64,000 nt of DNA from Heterodera schachtii. Lineage: Eukaryota > Nematoda > Chromadorea > Rhabditida > Heteroderidae. The position numbers were made by a program, and so were the translations under genes. Below the pieces are notes generated by a model. The model had not been told where the DNA came from. It did not search any database and saw only the letters and a program-made list of their open reading frames with translations. Shown piece by piece: positions 1-11,990 of the stretch (positions are counted from its first letter, which is position 1; the number at the start of each line of letters is the position of its first letter). Where the stretch lies: positions 2,417,787 to 2,481,786 of the forward strand of contig SIJG01000001.1 of assembly GCA_023374025.1 (NCBI GenBank), given 5' to 3'.

Positions 1-732
1 GGAATGGCCAAATTTGTGGCGGATGGATTACTCATTAGGGAAAATAATTAAGGAAATAAAATTGGGGGAGAAGAAGCAATTTAAAAAGCGGAGAAACGAT
101 ACATTTGAAAAAAATTCATGCGAAACGGAAAAATTATTCACATGAATAGAGAATAAGCTGATCAAATAAAGCGGGCCAAATGGGGCAAATGGCAATTCCT
201 TAAAAATGCCACGGCATTTGACACAAAAATATTATTTTTGTGCCACCGCCACAGTGAAAAAAGGAATTGCGACCGACCAATTAGATAAATTGCCAGAGAA
301 TTACTTATACAAATTATTGGTTGTTATTGTTTTTGCTTTTTTGTTTTAATTGCATAAAATGACGAGGAAATAAAAGATAAGTTTTTGCAATTACATAAAT
401 TAAACGGAACATTAGTGAATGAATTAATGAGTTTCAATTTCAATGAATGAATTAATGTGAGAATGAAATGAAGCGAATGATTGGCACCGACCCAAGCGAA
501 AAGTGAGGGCGGAGATTTGTGAATTATTTAAGTCGGCCCGAAAGAGTGGGCGGATGGACGGATTGAAAAGGAAGAGGAATAAAATGAGGGAGGGGGACGA
601 ACGGACGCAATTTAATATGGACAATAACAGAAGTGGTTGCCGCATAGAGCGCAAAACAGTTGGGTGGGATTGCCGGGAAAAGCTTAAAAATGATCAGTAA
701 AAGATGATCAGAAGGGGAAAAGCGGGTAAAAT

Positions 733-807
<75 letters not shown>

Positions 808-880
808 TGAGAGAGGGGGGGGGGGGGAGAGAAGAAGAGAGAGAGGGGGGGGGGGGGGGGGGAAGAGAGAGAGAGAGATC
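733..880. repeat. (GA)n microsatellite with poly-G interruptions
   Basis: A nearly continuous GA dinucleotide run from about 733 to 815 is followed by two long G homopolymers (about 818-828 and 847-862) mixed with further GA units. The long frames across it code only Arg/Glu/Ser/Pro dipeptide repeats and are artefacts. Confidence 0.9.
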
Positions 881-2984
881 CAAAGGGGTCGGGGGCCTGA
901 TTTGGCTTTAGGAAATACACAAATTTCGCAGTATATGTTTTCAAAAGATTTTGGGGAAGAATGAGGCCTGCACTGCTGATAGGCTCCTGGGGGGGAGGGG
1001 GTAAGCTCATTTTGGTAAATCTGCGCCCTTTTTAGGCAAAAATTTCCAAGGATAGGAAAAGCAACCGAAGGGTTAAAACATTCGCCAACTGCTGAAGATA
1101 GGGGAAGAAATTTCTGCAGCAGTGGACTGGAGGAAGAAGCATTTCACGCCTTAAATAGCGTTTTCCGTCGCCCCCGGCGTCCATTTGTGCGCTGAAACGA
1201 TCCCCGCCGCCGGAAGGGTTAAAAGGTCGGCGACGTGTCACACCACTTTCAGTCCGTCGTCAGTCAGTCATTCGTCTCCCTCTCCCTCCGCTGCTGTTGT
1301 TGCGGTGAGTTGAGGCTGAATCTTTGCGCTTTTTGGTCCGTCCGGAAGCACGGCATTTATTTACGCGTGTTAAAATGGACAGACGAAAATGGCACGCGGC
1401 ACTTTGGCCAAATGGGCGAAATTGGAGAAGAAATGACGCTGAACAGAAACCCGGGCCAAAATTGGCATTAGCATAATGCAAATTGAGTGCAGTGAGTGAA
1501 CGAGCGATGTTTGAGCGTTTTATGTCACAGGAAAAAGCGACGGACATTTTCCACGATTTTAAAGGGTGAGGGGGAAAAAGAGGGGGAAAGGGGGGAGAGG
1601 GGGGGGGGGGGGGAAGTGAGGGGTTGGCATTTGATTTCATTTGTTGCTTTCGCTGTTGGCACACAGTCAGAGGAACGTGCTTTTAAAAAACGAATAAAGT
1701 GGATTTGGTTTTTTCTTTGGCATTTTATCTCTCATCTTCCCCCCCCCCCTTTTTACCATATCATTTCCGCTCGCGGACCGTGAAATAAAAAGGCGAAAAA
1801 TTAGCGGGACAAGGAAAAACACGATTCAAAGGTGGGCGTGAACACGCGAAATGCTAATTTCACAGTTTTGGATTGGTCGTCGGCCGACTGACTCAAATTT
1901 CCGAATTTTCTCACAATTTACTCCAAGAATTTGTGGGGTATTTCCGTAAAAAGAGCAAAAATAGAAAAACAAATAATGGAAATTCAATTAGAGAGGAAAA
2001 AATAAATAAATAATAAAATAATTCTTTAAAAAGAGACACATTCATATGATTATGTGCACATAGCAATTAAACAAATGGAATTAATTAATTAATTAATGTG
2101 TCCACGAAATGAAATGAAATGAAAAGAAAAGGGGCGTTTTTTTCAATTTTAATTTTAGAACATGAATGAATTTTGACTTTTGGTGCTTATTTGTCTCCTC
2201 TTTCTCTTTTTTAACAAAAAATGAAATGAAATGGCAAATGTTTTCCTAAAAAAAGAGGCCAAAAATTGTTGCAACTGTCGACGAACCCAAAAATAAACAA
2301 ATCGCCAAACTGACAAAGCTTTAAACTGTCCTTGAAAGTGTGGGCCGTTTCTCTCTCTCTCTCTCTCTGTCAATCATTCATTTTCATTTCTTTTTTCCCT
2401 CCGCCGACCTCCCACAAACATTTTTTGACTGTTTTTCATTCGCTGCCAAATATTTTTTAAGTTTTATTTTTGATTATCGATAATGGGAACATATTTAGCT
2501 AGGGTTATTGTGAATCGAAAATAAAAAGAAAAATACGAAAAAAACGAAATTAAATAAAATACGAAATGCGAAACACGAAAACGAAACGCACTAAAAACAT
2601 GAAAATGCGAAACAAGAAAAACGAAAAAATCGAAACTAAATAAATACGAAACGCCCTAAAAACATGAAAATACGAAATGCGAAACAAGAAATTCAAAATT
2701 TAAAATTTTTTTTATCTTTCTCAAAACAATCAATCAAAAAAAAATTTTTTTTTTTTTTTTTTTTTTTTTTGCAATTTTGAGCCAATTTATAATAATTTTT
2801 TCTCTAATCACAGCCCCATTCTTACTAGTGCATAAAAAAAGTGTTTCGTGCCAAAATACGAAAAAACGCCCTAAAAAAAACGAATTAAATAAGAAACGCG
2901 AAAGGGATCAACATCCATCCGCTGATATTCAGTTAGCATATTTTTTAACAAGAATTGATCAAATCGGTTGAGAATTCTGAAGAA

Positions 2985-3640
2985 GTATGAAGAAAGGGGC
3001 TCAAAAATAGCATTTCTGCATTAAAATTTTTGATTTGGTGAAGGTTTTTAGTCCATATAAATCCATATTTTTGGGGTTTTCGGGAATAAATCCATATTTC
3101 GACATTTTTGTGTTTTTAGTCCATATTTTGGCCATTTTTGGCAAATTTTCACAAAAAAAATGCAAAAAAAAAAAAGCGAAAAATACACCCCTAAAGATAG
3201 ACTTTTTGGAAATTTTTTAAAAATTACACCCCCAAAAATACGAAAAATTTAATTTTATGTCGGTCATTTTGGCATTTATAAATATTTTCGCCATTTTTTG
3301 CGAACTTTTCTTTTTTTAAAAATGAAAACTTTTTTTTGAAATTTTTGCAAAACTTGGAAGTATTTTTTATACAATGGACGATAATAAATTTTGCATTTTA
3401 AGTTTTAAATCCATTTTTTGGTTGTTTATTGTACTTTTTAAGTTTATTTAAGCAAATATTGAATATACACAAATTTTTCGGAATTTTTGAGGGTTTAAAA
3501 CATAAATTTTAGCAGTTTTAGTCCATATTTGGCCATTTTTGATCTTTTTAGTCCATATTTCGGGCATTTTTAGTCCATATTTTATGTCCATATTTTACGT
3601 TTTTTTAGTCATTATTTTGGAGGGTGCAAAAAAATATATT
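2985..3640. repeat. Diverged copy of the 33 kb TIR-element family
   Basis: It begins with a 'gaagaaaggggctcaaaaa...gcatttctgcattaaaa' block matching the blocks near 11080 and 33405, and later contains 'aatacacccctaa' followed by an A-rich spacer, as in those copies. The middle has repeated 'tttagtccatattt' words in place of the 'cactattttgg' words of the other two. The ends cannot be placed. Confidence 0.5.
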
Positions 3641-4196
3641 TCAAATGGATGTTTTTATTAAAATATATCTTTATTTAAATTATTCTCAGAAATGACTATT
3701 TAGAAGAAAAAACATTTATGACCCCCGCATGACTAATTATGTAATTGCATTTTTGTTGCCTTTCAAATGACAAAAATTGTAACCGAATTGATTTATTATT
3801 ATGAATTCCAAATGCGAAGAACCACGTCCATTTACACTTACACACTTTTGCCCCTTCTCTTATCATTCAAATGCAAAAATAAGCATAAAAATTATTATTA
3901 ATTATGCTATGTATTTGTTGTTAATTACTATGCGTAGTAATAAAGTGTGATTTTAATTTGAGGCTTCAAGGCAAATTAAAAAATGCTTTTTTTTTTTTTG
4001 ATTGGAAATTCTGACAACAAAAAATTTTTTGAATGAAAAATAAATTCCAATCCCTATTTTTTTTTATTGCATTTGTATTTCAATTTTGTTTGTTGACCTT
4101 TTTGTTGGCATATCCTAACAACGGAAAAGTCAAAAAGCGGGCCGACACTTTAAAAGTTGAATTAATCAAAAAAAAAAAAAAAAATTGGCACCAAAA

Positions 4197-7100
4197 ATGG
4201 CTTCTTCTCTCGCCTATTTGCTCACAGCACTCTTTTTGCTATGTTTCGTTGTCATTTCGCCAACATTTGCTGATCACTCGCAAAAGAAGGCGGAGGGAAA
4301 CGGCGAAAAAGCGGTGACCAAACAAATAAATAAAGGCCCATTTTTATTTCGGGTTTTATACGTTCTGCCAAATTGGCGATAACTCATTGGCATTTTGTCC
4401 ATTAATCAAGCAAAAAGTGAATTCCCAAAATTCAAATTGTAAAGGGATGCCAACGGCGCTATTCGCCCGGCCAGCACAGCTTCGTTTGCGCGTGCGATGT
4501 TTCGCATTGCGACGCTTTTGAGGATGGGTCGGTGGACGAAGTGCCGTCGGACACTTTGGTCACTTATTCAAGTGATCGGAAATGGAAGCGATTGGAAAGA
4601 AAGGAAATGCCAATGAGGGCAAAAGGGGCAGCAACGGAAGGTGCGGTGGGCGCAAAACTCATAATTAGTGGCAAAACAGCCAATTTGACATTATGCCAAT
4701 GAATTCCAACGTGTTACGCGTTAATCGAACTGCGAAAAAGAACCGTTAACAATTTCTAAGTTTTCTGATTCCCCAACGACGTTTTGGTTCTGAATTATTT
4801 TTTAAAATTCTCTTTTAAAACGAAAAACGTTAACAATTTAAATTGTCTAAATATTATAAATCCTTAGCCCTAATTTAAAAACTTTTGAAGTAACCTTCAA
4901 ATTTAAATATGAGTAGATGCAGTTAAAATAAACCCGAAATTTCAAAAAATATTGGGTAAAAATTGCATTTTTGTTAAAATATTTTTTAATTTTCTTTTTA
5001 CTGGAAATTTACTCATTTTCTGACCAAAACGATGAAATTCATGGTTTTTACCGTAACCGGAGGAATACCCCATTTGTTGCAGATTGTTAATCTCAAAACT
5101 GAAAAAAAGTTTAGGGTTTAGCGCAAAAGGATTCACTTTTTAATGTGGCGAGGCGGAGTTTATAGGGTCAACAATGTTTTGCAAAGATACGTATGAATTA
5201 ACAGCAACTAATTAGCGAATTTTTAACGCTAATTGCCCCCCCCCCCGCGAATTGAAAAAACTAAAGAAAAAATTGGGAGGGGAGGGAAAAAGCGGAGAAG
5301 GCAAAACAATTAACAATTGTAGGCAAAATGAAGTCACCTAAATGACAAATGAGAGAAAATCAAAGCAAAAACAAAAAGCAAAGTGAACCCTTTTGTAAGG
5401 GATGTGCACTTGTGGCACAAATGCCGAAATGAATTGACCCCCGCCCCCCCCCCCGTTTTGATGATGTAATTAATGGCACCAAAACAATGCTAAAAGGGCA
5501 AACGAAGTGCGGAAATGAAAAGCACTTCTCGTGTTTTATGCCTATCAAAACCAAATCCAATTTCGCTTTTTGCATAAATGATAAAAGGGCAAAAATGACG
5601 GCATAAAAAACAAAGACTTTGAATTATTTGCATAGGCTCGTTTTGGCATTTTTGTATTTCCATTCAAATGCTTTCCCTTATAAGAAAGTGTTTTTCCGTC
5701 CTCCGACAATGTCTTGCGGCTTAGCATGGACCCATCCGACAAATACCAAACCATTCTTGGCTTTGGCGGGGCCTTTTCCGACTCATCCGGCATCAATTTG
5801 AACGCGTTGAGTGCGCCCGTTAGACGCCATTTGCTCGAGGCGTACTTCCATTACGGAAAGGGTAACCATTTTTTTGGCCTTCTGCTAAATTTTGGCATTC
5901 AATGATTGTGACACGTTCCCTTTCCTGATTCTCGGCCGACTTTTCACTCTCAATTAGTCTTTTGTTCTGCTCTCGTTTCTAATCTCTCAATTAATTTTCA
6001 ATGCCTTTGCCAATGCCGCCGATTTGCCAAATTTGCCCCCCCCCCATTTCCCCCATTTCCCCGCAGGCATTCGTTACTCATTCGGCCGTGTGCCAATTGC
6101 CAGCACTGACTTTTCCACGCGTCAATATTCCTATTTTGACCAGGAAGACGACTTCGGTTTGAGCACTTTTTCGCTGGCGCCGGAGGACTTTGAACAGAAA
6201 GTCTGCTGCAAATGAAAAATTGAAAAGAATCGCATTTTAAAATTTTCAGATTCCCTTCATCAAAGAAGCAGTGAGATTAAGCGGTGAAAAGTTCCGACTC
6301 TTTGCTTGTCCGTGGTCAGTCGTTCCCTTTGAAAACACTTTAATTAGTTTATTTACATATATTTTACATAATTAATTTAAATGGCCCATTTCCTCTTCCA
6401 TTTTAGGTCTGCGCCGGCATGGATGAAAACGAATGGGAAAATGAACGGAGGGGGGCAATTGAAAGGCGAAGTGGACGGCATTTTCTACAAAACATTTGCC
6501 AAATATTTGTTGAGGTAGAAACAATGGCAAACAATGCATTTTGTTAATTACTTTAAATAATTGCCAATTTTTTGTGGGATTTTTTTTTGTATTAAATATT
6601 TTATGGGACTTTTTTGAATTTGTCCGCTCAGATTCTTTGACGAATACGCCAAAAATGGGGTCGACTTTTGGGCACTGACCATTATAAACCAACCGCAAGA
6701 GGTGCCGGCCGACTTCCCGTTTCAGTCCATGTTCATGAGCAATCGTACGCAAAGGTGGCCAATGGGGAAACAATTAATTAAATACAAAATTTTTTTCTTC
6801 CCCCCTTTTTTTGTTCAGAGAATTCGCCGCGCGCATTCTTTCGCCGCTGCTGAAACATTCTCCGCACACGGCCCACCTTAAACTGCTCGCTTTTGACGAT
6901 GTTCGCGAGTTCTTTTTGCCCTCCATGAAAGAGGTGATTGATTGGTTTCATTTTAAAATGTTGCGCTTGGATACTGTATGCACAGTCCGCTCTTGTCTCC
7001 TTTCAAATGTTACTGTACTCCTCCCCCTTGCCCAACAGATGTTTGGCACCATCGCTGGTGACACCAACTCGGACAAAGAGGTGACTTCTGTTTGGTGTCG

Positions 7101-8448
7101 GATCTGTCGCAATTTGGCCCCAATTTTACCCGAATTTATGGCCACCAGTGCGGAACAAGTCAATCAACTTTTAATTACCCATGCTAATGAGGAATTGGTA
7201 AAGTAACCGAACAGTTATTTTGTGGCATTTTCAGTTCCTCGCATGTAAAAAAAGTTCAAAAGGCGAAAATGGCATGGAAGTGATCGATGGGATTGGAGTG
7301 CATTGGTACACTTTGGGCGGACATTCGGAACAGGACAAATTCCATGCGCAACACCCGGACAAAATGATCATTTCCACAGAGGCAAGGAAAATGGAACATT
7401 TAGAGCCCTAATTAAGTGAAAAATAATGACCGACTGCCTCTAATCGGAATTGACTTCTCTTTGGCATCTTTCTTTCGGCATTTATGGTCAAACAATGCTT
7501 TGCAAAAAATTGCTGGCACTTTCAAGGCATGCACGGGCTTTATCTTTCCGGACGACTCGGGGCCACGGCTCGGCAATTGGACCCGGGGCTGGCAATACGG
7601 GTGGGACATTGTACAGAACCTGCGCCATTGGAGCGGCGGTTGGGTGGACTGGAACTTGTGTAAGTCGGCAAAGTTGAATATATGAGACCATCATTAAATG
7701 TGTGTTGAAATATTTATTAGACGCGGGTGCAGATCCGATCATTATCGCATAATTAGCATACGCTAATTGGGTTAAATGTTTGGACGCCCGGAGCTTTCAA
7801 TTTTTAAACTTGTAAAGAGCCGAGGCAAAAAAATTTGAATTGAAGTTTGTTTGAAGATATCTTTTGAAAATAGAAAAATTTGAAAAAAAAAAGTCTTATC
7901 TGTTCCGCATTCCGCCAGTTCTTCGGAATTCCGGCATGAAATTATGCTTTTCCTTAGAATCAATTTGTAAATGGGTTAGTTAGCCTTTTTAAAAAATAAT
8001 TATTGCCAGGTTTGGACATGAACGGCGGTCCAAATTGGGTGCACAATTATGTTGATGCACCAATAATTGTAAACGCTGAACGAGACGAGTTCTACAAACA
8101 GCCGATGTTCTATTTTTTGGCTCATTTTAGGTTCGGAATACCATTTTTGACCAATTTAAATTTAATGTCCAAAATTGCCCATAATTAAGCCGCTTTATGC
8201 CGCCCGGCTCCATTCGAATTGGCTCCACACTTTTTGCTTCGGATAGCCAACTCGGCACTGATCAATCCGCCCACCCTGTTCAGCATGTCTCCGTGACAAC
8301 TCCACATGGACATACAGTGTTGGTGTTGATCAACTCGGCAACAAATCCATTCAAAATACGAATTGACGAAGTCGGCCGATCAGATGGAGAAGAGACACCA
8401 GTGATCGAACTGGGCCCGGAAGCAATTATGACCCTAATTTGGAAGTGA
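4197..8448 (+). CDS. Glucosylceramidase (GH30, GBA family), catalytic acid/base Glu replaced by Gln
   Basis: The family is lysosomal/secreted beta-glucocerebrosidase, which cleaves glucosylceramide to glucose and ceramide. Exons read: 4197-4313 (signal peptide, hydrophobic core [17 protein letters not shown]), 4445 to about 4625 (Cys-rich start, [14 protein letters not shown]), about 5690-5861 ([16 protein letters not shown]), 6067-6200 ([10 protein letters not shown]), 6250-6314, 6407-6514 ([15 protein letters not shown]), 6632-6754, 6819-6933, 7039-7080, 7235-7381 ([13 protein letters not shown]), 7527-7659, 8010-8130 ([16 protein letters not shown]), 8190-8448. Junction frames agree from exon 3 onwards; the exon 2/3 junction is unresolved. 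The nucleophile Glu is present (STEACTG, split by a GC-AG intron at 7382-7526). The acid/base motif NEP reads NQP (codon caa at 6693-6695), so normal hydrolysis is doubtful. Length is about 540 residues, as expected. A P450 relic lies convergently downstream. Confidence 0.93.
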
Positions 8449-8540
8449 AATATTATTAATTAATGCACAAAGCAAATTGACTATAATTTGGGATTATATT
8501 GTTATTTGATCAATGTTATAAAATATTTTTTCTACAAAGC

Positions 8541-8546
8541 AATAAA
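8541..8546 (+). other. Polyadenylation signal of the glucosylceramidase gene
   Basis: A canonical AATAAA lies 93 nt after the stop codon, the usual spacing for a short nematode 3' UTR. Confidence 0.6.
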
Positions 8547-8706
8547 ACGTTTGATTCTGTTTTCTTATACTCCATTTATTATTTCAATAACAAAAAAGGA
8601 ATGTGGGATTAATATATGCAAAACCTTTGGGGATTAATACGTGAAAATGAATGTGCCAAGATGAATACTCCTTAATTTTTATTCGAGAAAAAAAAATATT
8701 TTGTAC

Positions 8707-10086
8707 CTTGTACTGGTTTAATAGGTTCACAAACACCAGGAACAGCTCCATGCGCGCGAGTGACTCTCCCGCGCAGTATCTTTTGCCCACTGAGAAGGGG
8801 ATCAGCTCGTCCACCCGCTCAGAGTGCCGTCCCCCTCCAAAAAGCGTTCCGGGTTGAATAGACGTGGCTCAGGAAACACCTCCAAAAAGTTAAAATGCTA
8901 ATTGCAATGATCGAAGGATGATTGATTGTCCATCCCCTAAATAATCCCCGGCGGGGAATGGCCCACCTTTTCGTCGTACAAAACGCATGAAATTTGGGGG
9001 ACAATCGAAGTGCCTTTGGGCAACAGGTGGCCACGCACTTTTACGTCCTGAACATTGCGACGCGCGAAATTCTGCGGCAGCAAATTGGCGATACCATAAT
9101 TTCCTATCAATGAACGGAAGGCATTTCATTGAAAAGTGCCATAAAGAGTTTTAAAATTAAATTCCCGGCTGTCAATTCAATTGTATGAAATTCTCTTACA
9201 ATTTAAAGATTTTGAGAGTTTGTATTTTAAGAATGATTATATATTAAAATGGATCAAAAAATTAAGCACTCCTTCCTCACATTGATCACCGCGTTGCTGT
9301 ACGGCAGTGACACTTTGCCCGCCAAAGTGATCATTCTGTCCGACTCAACCACGGCGTCGAGCTCCTCGTGCAGCTTCTGCTGCACCCGTGGGCTGTGGAT
9401 CAGGTGAATGATGCCCCAGTTCAGCGTGTCCGTGGTTGTCTCCTGATCGGAAACCGAAGCTATTATGGTCAAATATGTTTTTGTGATGATCAACGTTTTG
9501 GTCACCACCAATAAACACAGCTGTAGTAAAGACATTCATTCCATCGAATCCAATTTAATTATTACTACGCTTTTACAATAATTATTTGGCTTAATTTTCA
9601 TTGAATTCATTCATTTACTTTTTCACAATTTCTCAGTTTTAATCAATCTTCCTTCATAATTTGATGAGGGATTTACATAAAATTTGTTTCACTTTCAAAA
9701 AACAACTGACCTGTCCCGCTATCCAAAAGTCCAACAAATGCGCGTACGAATTAACTCTGGCTAAAACAGACTTTAATTTGTCCAATTTTGGGCATAAAAT
9801 TAAATTTTTAAATTTTTTTTGTTTTATTAAAATCCCTAAATGTCGGGTCCCCAGGTTGCAAATTCCCAAAAGTCGCATCACGAATTAAACAATGTGTTCG
9901 GGAAGGAATAACCCTTTCCACTAACATTATTTCATATTGTTTTAAATTTCTTCCAATTTTTTCCCATTTATTCTTCCTCCCATTATTATTTTTTTTATTA
10001 ATTGCTCAATTACTCGTAATTGTCCGTCCCTTTGCGCTTTTCAATCTCGTCCAAAAATGCACTGACATAGTCCCCCGTCCCCTCTT
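8707..10086 (-). pseudogene. Cytochrome P450 relic (nematode CYP2-like clan), truncated and frameshifted
   Basis: Exons on the minus strand: about 10086-10014 (GDYVSAFLDEIEKRKG), 9756-9711 (LLDFWIAGQ), 9442-9281 (ETTTDTLNWGIIHL), 9103-8967 (ANLLPQNFARRNVQDV), 8879-8707 (VFPEPRLFNPERFL, then haem loop FSVGKRYCAGESLAR with its Cys ligand). The I-helix AGQETT is intact across the second junction. Exons 9103-8967 (137 nt) and 8879-8707 (173 nt) are each one base short of the multiple of three their flanking phases require. The losses fall near an A run at 9100 and a G run near 8835. The K-helix ExxR reads E-N-Y-G even allowing for the gap. The N-terminal half is missing, with a minisatellite starting exactly there, and no final exon is visible between 8706 and the convergent gene. 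Probably dead; homopolymer assembly errors could explain the frameshifts but not the missing ends. Confidence 0.85.
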
Positions 10087-10860
10087 TACAAACAGGCGGA
10101 TTTTGTACAATCAGCAGAGGTATTATTTTACAAACAATTTGGCCCAGATAAGTTTTACAAACAGGCGGATTTTGTACAATCCGCAGAAGATTATTTTACA
10201 AACAATTTGGTCCAGATAAGTTTTACAAACAGGCGGATTTTTGTACAATCGCTATTTTACAAACAGTTTGGTCCATACAAGTTTTACATACAGGCGGGAT
10301 TTTTGTACAATCCTCAGAAGTTATTTTACAAACTTTTTGGTCCATACAAGTTTTACAAACAGGCGGGATTTTTGTAAAACCCGTAGAGGTATTATTTTAC
10401 AAATATTTTGGTCCATACAAGTTTTACAAACAGGCGGATTTTTGTACAATCCGCAGAAGTTATTTTACAAACTTTTGGGTCCATACAAGTTTTACAAACA
10501 GGCGGGATTTTTGTACAACCCGCAGAAGTATTATCAACAATTTGGTCCATGCAAGTTTTACAAAAGGCGGGATTTTTGTACAATCCGCAGAAGATTATTT
10601 TACAAACAGTTTGGTCCATACAAGTTTTACAAACAGGCGGATTTTTGTACAATCCGCAGAAGTATTATCAACAATTTGGTCCATACAAGTTTTACAAACA
10701 GACGGATTTTTGTACAATCCGCAGAAGATTATTTTACAAACGGTTTCGGTCAATACAAGTTTTGCAAGCAGGCGGGGTTTTTATACAATTTTTGAGTGCA
10801 TTCCAAGTTGCGATTCACAGTTTTTATTATTTTACAAATAGGTGCCTGATTGTAAGACAA
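10085..10860. repeat. Minisatellite, about 11 units of 61-71 bp
   Basis: Units begin 'ttttacaaacaggcgg' at about 10085, 10153, 10221, 10282, 10351, 10422, 10490, 10556, 10625, 10690 and 10760. Each continues with a 'tttttgtacaatccgcagaag' block and an 'acaa..tttggtccatacaag' block. Unit length varies and is often not a multiple of three, so the long Tyr/Phe/Lys-rich frame across it (10241-10795) changes frame from unit to unit and is not a protein repeat. Confidence 0.92.
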
Positions 10861-11019
10861 TAAATTTTTTTATTTACCATTGTCAGTGAAAATTAAAATT
10901 TATCAAAAAAAAACAGAACCGAAAAAAGAAATGAACTAATTTTTTAAAGAAAGATCTTCAACAAAATTCAATGACAAAAATTCGCCTGTCCATTTTTTAG
11001 ATTTCAAAAATCAAGTAAT

Positions 11020-11990
11020 CAATAGGGAAGCAACTTTTAGTGAAAAAACTTTTTTTTTTTGCTCAATTGTTTTGAAGAAAGGAGCTCAAAAAACGCATTT
11101 CTGCATTAAAAAAATTTCGATTCTGATGTCACTATCGGTCACTAGAAATCTCTTTTTTTGGCGACTTCGTCACTAAAATAGTTAAAAATCACTATTTTGG
11201 CGTTTGTCACTATTTTTTCACTATTTTGACATTTTTTGGAAAATTCCTTAATAAAAATGCAATAAAAACAAAAAAATACACCCCTAAGAATCGACCTAAA
11301 ATTTAAAAAAAAAAATACACCCCTAAGAATCGACCTAAAAATTTAAAAAAAAAATACACCCCTAAGAATCGACCTAAAAATTTAAAAAAAAAAATACACC
11401 CCTAAGAATCGACCTAAAAATTTAAAAAAAAAAATACACCCTAAGAATCGACCTAAAAATTTAAAAAAAAAAATACACCCTAAGAATCGACCTAAAAATT
11501 TAAAAAAAAATACACCCCTAAGAATCGACCTAAAAATTTAAAAAAAAAATACACCCCTAAGAATCGACCTAAAAATTTAAAAAAAAAAATACACCCTAAG
11601 AATCGACCTAAAAATTTAAAAAAAAAAATACACCCTAAGAATCGACCTAAAAATTTAAAAAAAAAAATACACCCTAAGAATCGACCTAAAAATTTTTCAA
11701 AAAATACCAGTTAGAATTGGAAAATTTTCATAAAAATTTTTCCCCCAAATTTTTTTTCTTGACAAAATTTTTGGTTTAAAAATTTCAATATTTGCTAAAA
11801 AATATAAGAAAGGAATGTACCTCATTTGTAACCGCAATCAGTGAATAAAATTTTTTTTTTGCTCAATTTTTGGCTGAAAATTATGTCACTATTCGTCACT
11901 ATTTCGGACTTTTTGTCACTATTTCTTCACTATTTTGGGATTTTTACTCACTATTTTAGTTAAACTATTTTGGGATTTCTGCCGATGCAT
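11020..11990. mobile_element. Remnant of the 33 kb TIR-element family with an internal tandem array
   Basis: It shares with the complete element at 33357-34333 the left-end words ('tttagtgaaaaa', 'gctcaattg', 'ggagctcaaaaaacgcatttc') and the right-half 'tgtcactatttcgg' and 'tcactattttagtt' words, in the same order. The terminal inverted repeats are degraded and no target-site duplication is visible. No transposase is encoded. Confidence 0.7.
11264..11690. repeat. About 11 tandem copies of a 39-bp unit
   Basis: The unit is 'aatacacccctaagaatcgacctaaaaattt' followed by an A run. The word 'aagaatcgacc' occurs 11 times between 11286 and 11690. The homologous element at 33 kb has this segment once (near 34000), so the array is a local expansion inside a transposon copy. 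Confidence 0.93.

Larger units (their letters stand above)
1..4190. other. Gene-poor AT-rich region
   Basis: No open frame here has a start, splice signals and protein-like composition together. The stretch holds a (GA)n and poly-G tract near 733-880, poly-G near 1593-1612, a poly-T run near 2745-2770, and a degenerate A-rich stretch (2515-2700) of repeated 'acgaaa'-type words. From about 2985 to 3640 it holds diverged copies of a dispersed repeat also seen near 11070 and 33400, recognised by the shared words 'gctcaaaaa' and 'catttctgcattaaaa' and by 'aatacacccctaa'. I see no gene. Confidence 0.6.

Noticed and set aside
524..1010. Ser/Leu- and Arg/Glu-repeat frames near the window start.
   Set aside because: Direct translation of the (GA)n and poly-G microsatellite.
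10241..10863. Long Tyr/Phe/Lys-rich frames across the 10 kb repeat.
   Set aside because: The unit length changes frame between copies, so the same DNA repeat is read in different frames; it is a minisatellite.
11264..11690. Possible CRISPR-like array because of regular repeats.
   Set aside because: Repeats are directly adjacent with A-run variation and no unique spacers, in a eukaryotic genome.
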